DNA of 64,000 bases, taken from contig CALATA010000004.1 of the NCBI GenBank assembly GCA_937888905.1, forward strand, positions 496,001-560,000, in the 5' to 3' direction. The notes below the pieces were generated by a model that saw only the letters and a list, made by a program, of their open reading frames with translations, ran no database searches and was not told the origin of the DNA. Below are positions 1-8,013 of this stretch, piece after piece (the stretch's first letter is position 1; every line of letters begins with the position of its first letter). The translations under genes and the position numbers were made by a program. Source of the stretch: Terrimonas sp937888905 (GTDB lineage Bacteria; Bacteroidota; Bacteroidia; Chitinophagales; Chitinophagaceae).

Positions 1-191
1 AGCATGGCCGGCCACAGACCAAAGGCTACCACAAGCAGAGCGTAATTCGGCTTTTTATTCACGAAAATGTAGATAATCAATCCGACCATGATCAGCCAGA
101 CAATAAGAAAAGCGGCAAGCACGCCGGTGAACAGGGACTTTTGTTTGTTCAACTCCTCAAGGGTTTGTTCAGAATAGGGCTTCTTGGTCAT
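1..191 (-). CDS. Small membrane protein, N-terminal part only
   Basis: The reading frame opens with ATG at 191 and runs off the left edge, so only about 63 residues are visible. A short polar N-terminus (MTKKPYSEQ..., with a Glu/Leu/Lys-rich stretch) is followed by a hydrophobic segment at about residues 22-45, the short polar loop VNKKPN, and the start of a second hydrophobic segment. This is the topology of a two-helix inner-membrane hairpin. The start resembles small Bacteroidota proteins often annotated as 'redox-active disulfide protein 2', but no cysteine is visible here, so that is only a suggestion. The product is unknown. Confidence 0.6.
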   Translation of the reverse strand, partial: MTKKPYSEQTLEELNKQKSLFTGVLAAFLIVWLIMVGLIIYIFVNKKPNYALLVVAFGLWPAM

Positions 192-251
192 AAGTAGTGT
201 TGTGGTATCAGAGAAATCCGCGCGAAAATCGTAAAACCATCGATTTCAATG

Positions 252-267
252 CTACACAAAAGTGTAG
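252..267. promoter_or_regulatory. Palindromic operator candidate 1
   Basis: CTACAC-AAAA-GTGTAG is a perfect 6-base dyad with a 4-base spacer, about 75 bases upstream of the lipoprotein gene. The same half-sites with a different spacer recur at 857-872, just before the LuxR-type regulator. Two identical dyads in front of adjacent genes suggest one DNA-binding protein, most simply the regulator itself (inference). Confidence 0.5.
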
Positions 268-342
268 TATTCTACATCAAACTGAGTATTTTCAAACCCG
301 CCGCAATGGATGACCTTGTCACTTCATCATAACCTCATTGAC

Positions 343-843
343 ATGAAAATTCAACTTGCCTGGCTGTTTCTGGCACTCTGTACGCTTGCCTGCAAAAAAA
401 AGAAAGAAGATGATGCCGGCGTCAAACCGGTCGGTTCCAAATATACCGTCACCGGATCGATGCGGGACTTCAGTAATGCTACCTACACCGGTTACTATCC
501 GCAGGAAATCACACTCGACAAAGTAAATGATGTGCAGGGCACGATGTTGCCGACGGAACTCGGCATTCCCGGTCATATCATACTGATCGGCGGATCGAAA
601 AGTTACTACGCCAATTTTGCCCCAACGATAACGCTGGATCCGAATACAAACAAAATAACGGCCATTACCAACCACTATGGTCAGCCCTCATCCAGCGGCC
701 GTTCTGCCACGCTCGATCCTTCGGGCATCAATGCCTGGGATCCGGCGTCAAAAACAATCAAAATCAAATACTGGATGGATGAGCCGGCCGTATTCACGCC
801 ACACCGGGTATCATTTGATGAAACCTGGACCTATATCGAATGA
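343..843 (+). CDS. Secreted lipoprotein, DUF4361-like
   Basis: The ATG at 343 is preferred over the one at 310. It places a signal peptide directly at the N-terminus (MKIQLAWLFLALCTLAC), ending at a lipidation cysteine followed by a Lys-rich/acidic stretch typical of Bacteroidota surface lipoproteins. The remaining 150 or so residues are rich in Thr, Tyr and Gly. They end in a segment (IKIKYWMDEP ... FDETWTYIE) like the C-terminal domain of DUF4361/BT_3987-type lipoproteins associated with SusD systems. No enzyme motif is visible. It is flanked by two matching palindromes and lies directly upstream of a PAS-LuxR regulator, so shared control is likely. The function is unknown; surface binding of a ligand is a guess. 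Confidence 0.7.
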   Translation: MKIQLAWLFLALCTLACKKKKEDDAGVKPVGSKYTVTGSMRDFSNATYTGYYPQEITLDKVNDVQGTMLPTELGIPGHIILIGGSKSYYANFAPTITLDPNTNKITAITNHYGQPSSSGRSATLDPSGINAWDPASKTIKIKYWMDEPAVFTPHRVSFDETWTYIE

Positions 844-856
844 AATGAGCGACAAA

Positions 857-872
857 CTACACTTTCGTGTAG
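857..872. promoter_or_regulatory. Palindromic operator candidate 2, overlapping a promoter
   Basis: CTACAC-TTTC-GTGTAG repeats the half-sites of 252-267. The dyad can be extended by three A/T pairs on each side (854-875). It overlaps TAGTTTTG at 870-877, a match to the Bacteroidota -7 element TAnnTTTG, and ends 11 bases before the regulator's ATG. Binding here would block transcription of the regulator gene, which fits autoregulation (inference). No good -33 TTG was seen. Confidence 0.5.
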
Positions 873-883
873 TTTTGTGACCG

Positions 884-1633
884 ATGAAAAAGAAAAACGC
901 AGAAAGCCTGGTAACGCGTAGCAAACTGGTGCATATAAAAGAACTGGCAGGACAGGAGGGGATGAGTTACCTGGAGCCGGTAAAGGCATTGTCGAGGCTG
1001 ACCTATCAGAGCATCTACCTGATCGACTACTCGGACATGAGCTTTGAATACGTATCGGACAATCCGTTATTTCTATGTGGTTATACGGCGGCCGAAGTCC
1101 AGGCGATGGGCTACGCATTCTATGAAAAACACGTACCGGTGGAGGACCTGGACATGCTGTCGGAACTGAATGAAAAAGGTTTTGACTTCTTTGACCGGCT
1201 GCCCGTGGAAGAGCGGAAAATGTACAGTATTAACTACGACTTTCACCTGCAGCATAAGAATGGCTCTTCTGTGCTGATCCATCACAAACTGACGCCGATG
1301 TTGCTGACGGACGCGGGAAAAATGTGGAAGGCAATGTGTACGGTATCGATTGCTTATCATAAAACGGCGGGCAATGCGGTGATTTATAAAGAAGGTGCGG
1401 ATATCATCTGGCGATTTTGTCCGGATACGCGTGCCTGGCAGAAATTCCCGCGGCCTCAGTTATCTGAGCGGGAAATGGAGGTGTTAAGGTTATATGCTCA
1501 GGGGTTGACGATTAATGAGATTGCCGCGCGGCTGTCGGTGTCGCCGGATACGGTGAAGTATTACCGGAGAAGAATATTTGAGATGCTGGATGTGGGGACG
1601 GTGGTGGAGGCTTTGGGGAGAGTAGTGGGGTAG
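884..1633 (+). CDS. PAS domain LuxR-type transcriptional regulator
   Basis: A 249-residue cytoplasmic protein. Residues about 35-160 look like a PAS sensor fold (SFEYVSDN..., a GYTAAEV helix, then VEDLDML and an HLQHKNGS strand). Residues 193-249 are a GerE/LuxR helix-turn-helix (LSEREMEVLRLYAQGLT, then SVSPDTVKYYRRRIF). There is no receiver domain, so the PAS domain is presumably the input. Many Bacteroidota carry such PAS-LuxR proteins beside surface lipoproteins. The gene has its own promoter candidate overlapping a palindrome shared with the upstream lipoprotein gene. The ligand is unknown. Confidence 0.85.
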   Translation: MKKKNAESLVTRSKLVHIKELAGQEGMSYLEPVKALSRLTYQSIYLIDYSDMSFEYVSDNPLFLCGYTAAEVQAMGYAFYEKHVPVEDLDMLSELNEKGFDFFDRLPVEERKMYSINYDFHLQHKNGSSVLIHHKLTPMLLTDAGKMWKAMCTVSIAYHKTAGNAVIYKEGADIIWRFCPDTRAWQKFPRPQLSEREMEVLRLYAQGLTINEIAARLSVSPDTVKYYRRRIFEMLDVGTVVEALGRVVG

Positions 1634-1636
1634 TTA

Positions 1637-1664
1637 AATTTAAAATTCAAAAGTCAAAATTCAA
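1637..1664. repeat. Heptad repeat array, AATTCAA class
   Basis: Four consecutive 7-base units (AATTTAA, AATTCAA, AAGTCAA, AATTCAA) start three bases after the stop codon of the PAS-LuxR gene. The same class occurs at 49628-49655 and 63666-63686, and reversed at 42523-42536 and 63095-63108. The rest of the gap up to 1865 shows no gene or obvious element. Confidence 0.8.
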
Positions 1665-1865
1665 AAAGGGTGCTCAGATTGGCATTATTACACTCTGCGA
1701 AAGATGCTAACTAGCAGGGCAGGGGGCACGCCATAATTATTCACAATGTGCAAAAGCAATGTGCTATTAATGGTATAAAGCATGTGGGTGGTGGGTGGGC
1801 TTGGGTTGGCGGCAAAGCCGCATACTGGTCATTATGCTAAATTCTTTTGAATTAACCATTTTTAA

Positions 1866-2954
1866 CTACAATCTGTCAATTACATAATCGGAATCAATAT
1901 CGGGATAGCCAATCCGGTTGTAATATCGAATAAAACTAGCAACCATAGCTTCAGAATATGGATTGTCAAGTTTAGCTAAACGATTAAAAGTAACAAGGTC
2001 CTCATAATTATACATTTCTTTCAACTGAAAATCAATTATTCGATTCTCAATAAAAGGAGTACCGGGTAAAAAGAAATATCTGTCGCCCTTCCTTGATTCA
2101 ACAAGGTTGCTTAAACTTTGTTTGTACTTCTCCTTGTTCCCATTATACTTAAAATATTCTGGAGTATCTTTTAATAAAATTGTTTTAACAAGCAAAACTT
2201 TTCCTACTTTTCTCGAACGACCCTCTGCCTCAACAAAATCACAACTAGGAGTGAGAACTACATAAATTTCCTGTTCTTTTTGAAGAATTTCTCCGCTTTC
2301 GATTTCTATACTACTAACTGTTGGATAAAGATAAAACTCCATCGGATGCACCTTATCCTTCTTAAGCTCGTTATTACCTAAAATTTCAGATATTTTTTTC
2401 TTTGAAAGAGAGTTCCCAAACTGTCTCAGCATTAAATATCCCAGCGAAAAATCATTATGCTCAGGGGTAAATTTGTCTCTTTGGCTGTGTATAATATTCC
2501 AGAAATACGATTTCAGTTCATGTTCAATATAATGATGCAGATTTTCTTTTACGAAGGGCAAATTAAATTTTACCAGACGTTCTATTTCATTTTTTAATCC
2601 TTCAATTCCATCATCTCCCTTAGTAACAACACCTACAACTTGCGATTTAAGTTCTTCAACATTTTTTGTGTTTCCTGAATAAAATATTACGGGAATAAAA
2701 CCAAAGTTTTGTATTTGTTCAAGAATTTTCAAACCGACTTGTTCACCTCCTTTGTCAGGTTTCCCTTTGAATAAATCAAGAACTATTATATGATAATTGT
2801 TATTAGCTATTATGTTAAAAGCATTGTCAAAAGAATCAACTGTTTCAATTTTGATAGTATAATCCCCAATTTTGTCATCCGACAGGACCTCGGTTAACCC
2901 ATCTCTGTTTTCTTTATCATCTTCTACATAAAGTAGCCTTAATTCCTTACTCAT
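1866..2954 (-). CDS. Receiver-domain response regulator with unknown C-terminal domain
   Basis: Residues 1-130 are a phosphoacceptor receiver domain: acidic cluster E11-D12-D13, phosphorylatable D60 (VLDLF), S93 and K112 are all present. The C-terminal 230 residues contain no helix-turn-helix. They carry conserved-looking blocks VVLTPSCDF (232-240), RYFFLPGTPF, IIDFQ and RYYNRIGYPD, which suggest a defined domain that I cannot name. The start codon overlaps the stop of the histidine-kinase-like gene by 4 bases (ATGA), so the two are translationally coupled and almost certainly form a cognate pair. It is the last gene of the vsr-methyltransferase-kinase operon and strongly A/T-rich. It is more likely an effector or allosteric partner than a transcription factor (inference). 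Confidence 0.85.
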   Translation of the reverse strand: MSKELRLLYVEDDKENRDGLTEVLSDDKIGDYTIKIETVDSFDNAFNIIANNNYHIIVLDLFKGKPDKGGEQVGLKILEQIQNFGFIPVIFYSGNTKNVEELKSQVVGVVTKGDDGIEGLKNEIERLVKFNLPFVKENLHHYIEHELKSYFWNIIHSQRDKFTPEHNDFSLGYLMLRQFGNSLSKKKISEILGNNELKKDKVHPMEFYLYPTVSSIEIESGEILQKEQEIYVVLTPSCDFVEAEGRSRKVGKVLLVKTILLKDTPEYFKYNGNKEKYKQSLSNLVESRKGDRYFFLPGTPFIENRIIDFQLKEMYNYEDLVTFNRLAKLDNPYSEAMVASFIRYYNRIGYPDIDSDYVIDRL

Positions 2955-5080
2955 ATTCTGTATCGAAAAATTATTTTAAATGATGCTCCTTCCAAGGGGC
3001 CATTATTAACTAACATAAATTCTCCATTATATTCGGAAACCAATTCCCCGACAATTGAAAGTCCTAACCCTATACCATCGGGTTTCGTACTGAAATAGGG
3101 CTCAAAGACATTGATTTCGGTACCATCTTTTATACCAGGTCCACTATCGCTAAAAACAATAGATAACTCATCCGAATTGGATCGGTCAACCTCTACTGCT
3201 ATCTTTCTCTCTCCATCAATATTTTCAAGCCAGTATATTGAGTTTTGAATCAAATTCATAAAGATAATTCCTAGTTCTGCCTCGTCCATAGTAACAGAAT
3301 TTTGAGAATCGGGAACTATATAGGTAATATTCAGCTTCTCTAAATCAGTATGATAGAGCATAAACTGATTTCTTATAACATCTTCCAGAATTATTTTTCT
3401 GGGACGCCCTCTTTTCCTTCCTCCAAATGGTTCAATCCTGCGGAATAGCTGTGCAAAATCTTTCCGTAAGCTTTGAATATTGGCTATATGTTGTGATATT
3501 TTTTCTTTATTGATTTCTACTTTCCTCATCTCTTTTGTGAGAAGAGTAGCCTGTACATCAATTTTGTTCAGATAATTTCCTCCATCATGAACAACAGCAT
3601 CTATTAACTGGCCTAAAGTAGTTAGTCTTCTATATCTGGAAATTACTTCCTGAACTTTGATGATACTTTCTTTTATCTCAACATCTTTCTTCTCAACAGC
3701 TTCAATTATTTGCTTGTTTTCAGGAATTTTTTCTTTTACAAGAGTTGATATTGAACGAAGTGAGAACTTTTCAAACAAACTATCCTGGGAAATATTTTGA
3801 TTGTCATTTTCACGGGGACGCTCACTGTATCTTCTTTGTTCAACCTCATTCAAAATGAGTTTAATCAATTCCTGCAAATCCTCTAAAGCTTGTCCTTCGA
3901 CAATGCCCTCACGATTACTTTGATCTTTCAATAGTGGATTGGAATCCAGCCCTATAGAAATATAGCCTACAATCTGATTATTACTCAATCTCAAAGTAGG
4001 GTTATTAACTCTGCGAATATCCAATCTCGCCCAGTCGTTATTTTTATTACCGTATGGCAATACTCTTACATTATCACGATAGATACTAATCCCGGATAAA
4101 TCATCTAAATCCTTCTTTACATTCTTAACAGTTGAATTAATTTCTTTGGAAAGTTTAGCTAAGTCATCTCTGTTCCATATTCTAAATTCAAAACTGAATT
4201 TACCCGTGAGGGACTTTCTCGGTGGATCTTTCAGTAAAAATTCTTTCTCAGAGAAAACAAGCGGCTCTTCACCGCCTTTATTTTTACTAAAGAAAATAAA
4301 ATTTTCAGGTCTGCCATCTTCAGAAATCCCACCTTTTATATAATAATCAGGTTTATTTAAGGTTTCAGGCCGCTCAATAGTACCATCCAGGTTTTCATCC
4401 AATCCTTCAGGAAGGTTTAAGCTTATCAGAAAATCTTCAGTTGGCACAATGGGGTTCAACAACCTAGATAAGGTTACTCTTAACTCTCTTATTTTATCCT
4501 CATCCCAGTCATTATTCAGGTTTAATAATTTTAAGATAGTACCTTTTTTCCTGATTTCATTTGCTTTTCGTATTTCCCATTCAACCTGAATTTTCTCAAG
4601 ATAATTTTCTTCATTTGAAAAATCGTCCCAATTAAACTTAACAACAATTTCCTCATCACCGTTTTCCTGTTTGGTAATTAATTCCAGCTCTGACGCTAGC
4701 TTCGCAGAAGCGAAACGGCCTATTCCTTTTTCGCCTGTAAATTTTCTCAGTGAATTTTGATTATTTTCCTTCTTTTTAAAATTGGTTGCAGGCTCCATCC
4801 AGGCTGATTCAACAGTTGTAAAGTCCATTCCTTTACCCTCGTCATAAATAACTAGAGATGCATTTCCCTTGGCTATATATTTCTTAGCCTTTTTCCCCTC
4901 CAGCTTCTCCTTTACTTCTCCATTAAATGTAACTTCCACTATTGGAGATTCGGCATCGTAGCTGTTTTTCACTAACTCAACTACAGCAACATTATCATTA
5001 CTGATTAGCTCTTCTCCAATCGTTTTTATTATCCGGGCTCTTGGTCTGAATATAAACTTTCCTTTTTGGGGTTTATTCAT
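2951..5080 (-). CDS. Double-GHKL ATPase / histidine kinase-like protein
   Basis: A 709-residue soluble protein with two GHKL ATP-binding modules. Module 1 (residues about 10-350) is MutL/Hsp90/MORC-like: N-box E35-N39-D42, G1 DEGKG at 80-84, G2 GEKGIG at 116-121, and an S5-like block GISIYRDNVRVLPYG at 330-344. A helical linker follows. Module 2 (about 480-709) is histidine-kinase-like: H-box with H498 in AVVHDGGNYL, N-box N609/N613, G1 DSGPG at 645-649, F-box FEPYFSTK at 659-666 and G2 GIGLGLS at 669-675. The H-box has His-Asp but lacks the usual Glu and Pro. There are no membrane segments. It overlaps the methyltransferase and receiver genes by 4 bases each. MutL-like GHKL proteins are known partners of restriction-modification modules. 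A phosphorelay to the downstream receiver is the obvious inference. Confidence 0.88.
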   Translation of the reverse strand: MNKPQKGKFIFRPRARIIKTIGEELISNDNVAVVELVKNSYDAESPIVEVTFNGEVKEKLEGKKAKKYIAKGNASLVIYDEGKGMDFTTVESAWMEPATNFKKKENNQNSLRKFTGEKGIGRFASAKLASELELITKQENGDEEIVVKFNWDDFSNEENYLEKIQVEWEIRKANEIRKKGTILKLLNLNNDWDEDKIRELRVTLSRLLNPIVPTEDFLISLNLPEGLDENLDGTIERPETLNKPDYYIKGGISEDGRPENFIFFSKNKGGEEPLVFSEKEFLLKDPPRKSLTGKFSFEFRIWNRDDLAKLSKEINSTVKNVKKDLDDLSGISIYRDNVRVLPYGNKNNDWARLDIRRVNNPTLRLSNNQIVGYISIGLDSNPLLKDQSNREGIVEGQALEDLQELIKLILNEVEQRRYSERPRENDNQNISQDSLFEKFSLRSISTLVKEKIPENKQIIEAVEKKDVEIKESIIKVQEVISRYRRLTTLGQLIDAVVHDGGNYLNKIDVQATLLTKEMRKVEINKEKISQHIANIQSLRKDFAQLFRRIEPFGGRKRGRPRKIILEDVIRNQFMLYHTDLEKLNITYIVPDSQNSVTMDEAELGIIFMNLIQNSIYWLENIDGERKIAVEVDRSNSDELSIVFSDSGPGIKDGTEINVFEPYFSTKPDGIGLGLSIVGELVSEYNGEFMLVNNGPLEGASFKIIFRYRI

Positions 5081-6330
5081 GATAGCATCTCTTTGATTTT
5101 TTTCGCAATCTCATACGCCATAAGCGGTGGTACGGCATTGCCTATTTGTTTAAATGCAGGAGTGCGATTAACTCCTTCCTTTACACCTTCAAAAAAATAA
5201 TCGTCCGGGAAAGATTGTAACCTGGCTGCTTCCCGGATAGTTATAGACCGGTTTTGCTCTATATCAGGATGAATATAATAATGACCATCTTTGGCAATAT
5301 GGGCAACCACAGTTTGCGAAAATGGCTGGTCGGAGGCTACTACTTTAAAACGGTCAAAAAATGAACTTCGGTTTTGGTGTGTCTTCAGCCTCTCAGGCAG
5401 ATCATTATAATTTAATCTGGCCTTTTCAGTATTCCATTTTTGTACGGCAATGCGGTATATCTCTTTATCCCGCTCGGTATGCGGACGGGCAACATGCTGC
5501 GTAAGTATATCGATACCGTTGCGTATTGATCCTTCAGATAAATAGTAGTTGGTTTTTGTGCGGTAGGTAAGATACCGTTCAGTTCCTTCGCCAGCCTGTA
5601 TTTTAGGCAGATCGCTGAATAATGATTTTACTGTATACTTTGTTTCTTTTTTGATGGCTTCCAGATCAGGCACCTCTATAGCAAGTTCACGTCTCCAGCC
5701 AATAATTATAATACGCTTTCTGTTTTGTAATACTCCGAAATCATTGGCCTCTACCTGAAATATCTTCATTTCGTAGCCCTTTTTTAAAAAAAGCTTCTCC
5801 ATGTTTTCCAGGTAAATGCCATTGCCGGCAGACAATAACCCAAGCACATTTTCAAATACAAATAATCCGGGCTGATATCTTTCCAGGAATTTCCCGTACT
5901 GCACATAAAGATAGTTTCTCCGGTCGCCCTTCATCCCGTCTTTAGACCGGGCCCGTCCGGCAAGAGAGTATGCCTGGCAGGGTGGGCCGCCAATAATTAA
6001 ATCTACTTTACCGCCTTTCAACTGTTTCTCTATGGCTTTGTGGATAGCGGGGTTGTGTTCTCCACCTATAGGAAGATTTATCACAGAACTTAATAACTCA
6101 GCAGGTATTTTACTGTAAAGCTCTTTTCTTGATATTTCTCCTTTCAGGTATGATACATATTCGTCGTAACGGTTTTCTGATTTCAGATAATGATATGCTA
6201 CCCGTGTTTGCAGCGTAAAGCAGGCCGCCTTTTCTATTTCCACATGTGCCACAGGTTCAAAACCCGAACGGATAAACCCTTCGGACAAACCACCGGCACC
6301 GGCAAACAGATCAATATATTTAAGACTCAT
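5077..6330 (-). CDS. DNA (cytosine-5-)-methyltransferase
   Basis: A 417-residue C5-methyltransferase with the conserved motifs in canonical order: motif I IDLFAGAGGLSEGF (6-19), motif IV GGPPCQAYS with catalytic C118, motif VI ENV (160-162), motif VIII QNRKR (202-206), and motifs IX-X around LQSFPDD and QIGNAVPP (395-402). The target-recognition region is about residues 215-355. It transfers a methyl group from S-adenosylmethionine to cytosine in a specific, here unknown, sequence. Its start overlaps the end of vsr by 11 bases and its end overlaps the GHKL gene by 4, so it sits inside one transcription unit. It is complete and appears active. No typical type II restriction gene is directly fused or adjacent; the Vsr or HNH protein may be the nuclease. 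Confidence 0.95.
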   Translation of the reverse strand: MSLKYIDLFAGAGGLSEGFIRSGFEPVAHVEIEKAACFTLQTRVAYHYLKSENRYDEYVSYLKGEISRKELYSKIPAELLSSVINLPIGGEHNPAIHKAIEKQLKGGKVDLIIGGPPCQAYSLAGRARSKDGMKGDRRNYLYVQYGKFLERYQPGLFVFENVLGLLSAGNGIYLENMEKLFLKKGYEMKIFQVEANDFGVLQNRKRIIIIGWRRELAIEVPDLEAIKKETKYTVKSLFSDLPKIQAGEGTERYLTYRTKTNYYLSEGSIRNGIDILTQHVARPHTERDKEIYRIAVQKWNTEKARLNYNDLPERLKTHQNRSSFFDRFKVVASDQPFSQTVVAHIAKDGHYYIHPDIEQNRSITIREAARLQSFPDDYFFEGVKEGVNRTPAFKQIGNAVPPLMAYEIAKKIKEMLS

Positions 6331-6748
6331 TGTTTGATTTAAACTCTTTCAAGAGATTTTGTAATAACCCGTCCACCATGCCAGGCTTCAATTCACATTC
6401 CCATACTATGATAACCTTCCATCCAAGTTGCTTAAGCTTCATAATACTGTCTGCATCTTTTGCCTTGTTACCGTTGATTTTAGCAAGCCACCAATCGGTT
6501 CTTGTTTTAGGTACTACATAATACCGACACCCTTCATGACCGTGCCAGAAGCAACCATGAATAAACAGTACTGTTTTGTACTTAGGAAAAACCAAATCTG
6601 GTTTCCCCGGAAGTTGCTTATCATGCAGTTTATAGCGTAGTCCGTTAGCAAACAAAAATTTGCGAACCAGCATTTCGGGTTTGGTATTTTTACCCTTTAT
6701 GCGGCTCATATTATAGCTTCTTATCTCTTTAGAGTGGACATCGGTCAT
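6320..6748 (-). CDS. vsr: Very short patch repair (Vsr) endonuclease
   Basis: 142 residues, the normal Vsr length. Hallmarks are the N-terminal MSRIKGKNTKPE block (14-25), the catalytic region LPGKPDLVFPKYK with D51 (the same number as the catalytic Asp of E. coli Vsr), and FIHGCFWHGH (62-71) with the zinc/active-site histidines. Known Vsr proteins nick 5' of the T in T:G mismatches produced by deamination of 5-methylcytosine, and they normally travel with a C5-methyltransferase, as here (11-base overlap). In some cassettes Vsr-like nucleases are thought to act as the restriction enzyme, which is an open possibility here. First gene of the overlapping four-gene block. Confidence 0.93.
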   Translation of the reverse strand: MTDVHSKEIRSYNMSRIKGKNTKPEMLVRKFLFANGLRYKLHDKQLPGKPDLVFPKYKTVLFIHGCFWHGHEGCRYYVVPKTRTDWWLAKINGNKAKDADSIMKLKQLGWKVIIVWECELKPGMVDGLLQNLLKEFKSNNES

Positions 6749-6814
6749 TTAAAATACAAAAATAAGTGCTTGCCATAAAATAAAAACGAACTGAAGTGTA
6801 CGCTTGAACAAAAA

Positions 6815-7543
6815 TCAAACTCCCCAAGCAACTTCACAAGCAAAATATTCGGCAATAACAATTCTAATAACTATTCCACTATCATCTATTGCAATGTATC
6901 TGTATTGATCGTCCTGGACATCAACCCAATCATTGATAAGCATTCCAACATTTTGTAGTTCGCCATTTTCGGCACGTAGCGTCATTTGTGTGACAAGAAG
7001 ACGCTGCATATTACGGGATCCTACTTCACCAAAAACCTGCTGAAAGTGAACTGATTTGAACGTTTGTTGATCTTCTTCAGATAAAGCAGAAAGAGGACCG
7101 CACCAAAAATGATCGGGGGGGGCGCGGCAGAGTTGGCTGAGCTCAAAAGCTGCATGCCCACGGGCAAGTTTCAGCATTACATTACGAACACGTTCGATCT
7201 CAGGCATAAAAGCGATTTGATCATCTATTTCCTTTCGTGAAGCTTCAATACGTTTTCGAAGGGCCGGTAACTTTTTCATAATCCGGGCAACCGATGGACG
7301 CCTAATCTTTTCCGGGTCAGTAGAGCCACAAAGAACGCTTTCTATCAAGCAGACCAAATATGCCTCATCTCCCGAAAAATCCTGGTTACAATCATCACAA
7401 CACCCTACTACAGGTAAATTTGGAGGATAAGGGCTTTCAAGGAGACACTTCGATGGCACATGATCCCGTGTGTCTGCACCACCACCACAATAAATGCATC
7501 CCCTAACCAACCGGTCATCGGCATAGTCGTTTAATTGATCCAT
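6815..7543 (-). CDS. Putative HNH-type nuclease
   Basis: The N-terminal 60 residues hold an HNH-like zinc motif: CIYCGG (C16, C19), then TRDHVPSK (D27-H28), then CCDDCN (C48/C49, C52, N53). This spacing fits the beta-beta-alpha metal fold of HNH endonucleases, with the two CxxC pairs binding structural zinc. The remaining 180 residues are helical and unassigned. The gene lies 66 bases upstream of vsr on the same strand and 41 bases downstream of an XRE regulator. Its base composition is less A/T-rich than the vsr-receiver block, so it may have arrived separately. It could be the missing restriction nuclease of the neighbouring methyltransferase cassette, but nothing proves that. Confidence 0.6.
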   Translation of the reverse strand: MDQLNDYADDRLVRGCIYCGGGADTRDHVPSKCLLESPYPPNLPVVGCCDDCNQDFSGDEAYLVCLIESVLCGSTDPEKIRRPSVARIMKKLPALRKRIEASRKEIDDQIAFMPEIERVRNVMLKLARGHAAFELSQLCRAPPDHFWCGPLSALSEEDQQTFKSVHFQQVFGEVGSRNMQRLLVTQMTLRAENGELQNVGMLINDWVDVQDDQYRYIAIDDSGIVIRIVIAEYFACEVAWGV

Positions 7544-7584
7544 AATGAATGTTGCAGGTATGTGACGTTATTTGCCAGTAAAAA

Positions 7585-7983
7585 TTATTTCCCCTCCATC
7601 AACCTTTCCAACCTCGCCATCATCTCATCCTTTTCCTTCAACATCCTTTCATACAATGCAATCTTGTCTTCGTGCAATTTTTTCAACTCTTCAATGGGAT
7701 GAAAAGTAGGATAATTATTCAGCATTGCATTATTTGAAAAATTACATGAGATATTATAAATCGCTTGTTCCTCATCAAAATTCTGGATAGCTTCCACGGG
7801 TATTTTGAGTGCAGCGGAGATCTTCGCAAGCAGGGGAGCGTCGATGGTTTCCTTTTGTTCTAACAGGGAAATTTTGTTCTGGCTCCAATCATCGCCAAGA
7901 TCAAAGGCCAGGGCTTCCGGCTTAATACCTAGCATTTCGCGGAAGCGTTTAACGTAGTGGCCTTCGTGTATGTTATTTGCCAT
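7585..7983 (-). CDS. XRE-family helix-turn-helix regulator
   Basis: 132 residues. Residues 8-66 form a Cro/CI-type helix-turn-helix (YVKRFREMLGIKPEALAFDL, then WSQNKISLLEQKETIDAPLL). The C-terminal third is a charged coiled coil (EELKKLHEDKIALYERMLK), probably for dimerization. This two-part design is common in Bacteroidota XRE proteins of unknown target. It lies upstream of and co-oriented with the HNH/vsr/methyltransferase genes and could control them. It is longer than typical restriction-modification controller (C) proteins. Confidence 0.85.
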   Translation of the reverse strand: MANNIHEGHYVKRFREMLGIKPEALAFDLGDDWSQNKISLLEQKETIDAPLLAKISAALKIPVEAIQNFDEEQAIYNISCNFSNNAMLNNYPTFHPIEELKKLHEDKIALYERMLKEKDEMMARLERLMEGK

Positions 7984-8005
7984 AGGTTTGATGTGTTATT
8001 GCCAA

Positions 8006-8013
8006 CAAATTTA
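8006..8013 (-). promoter_or_regulatory. Promoter -7 element of the XRE gene
   Basis: Read on the minus strand this is TAAATTTG, an exact match to TAnnTTTG, 23 bases upstream of the XRE start. No clear -33 TTG is present. It could drive the whole minus-strand island. Confidence 0.5.
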
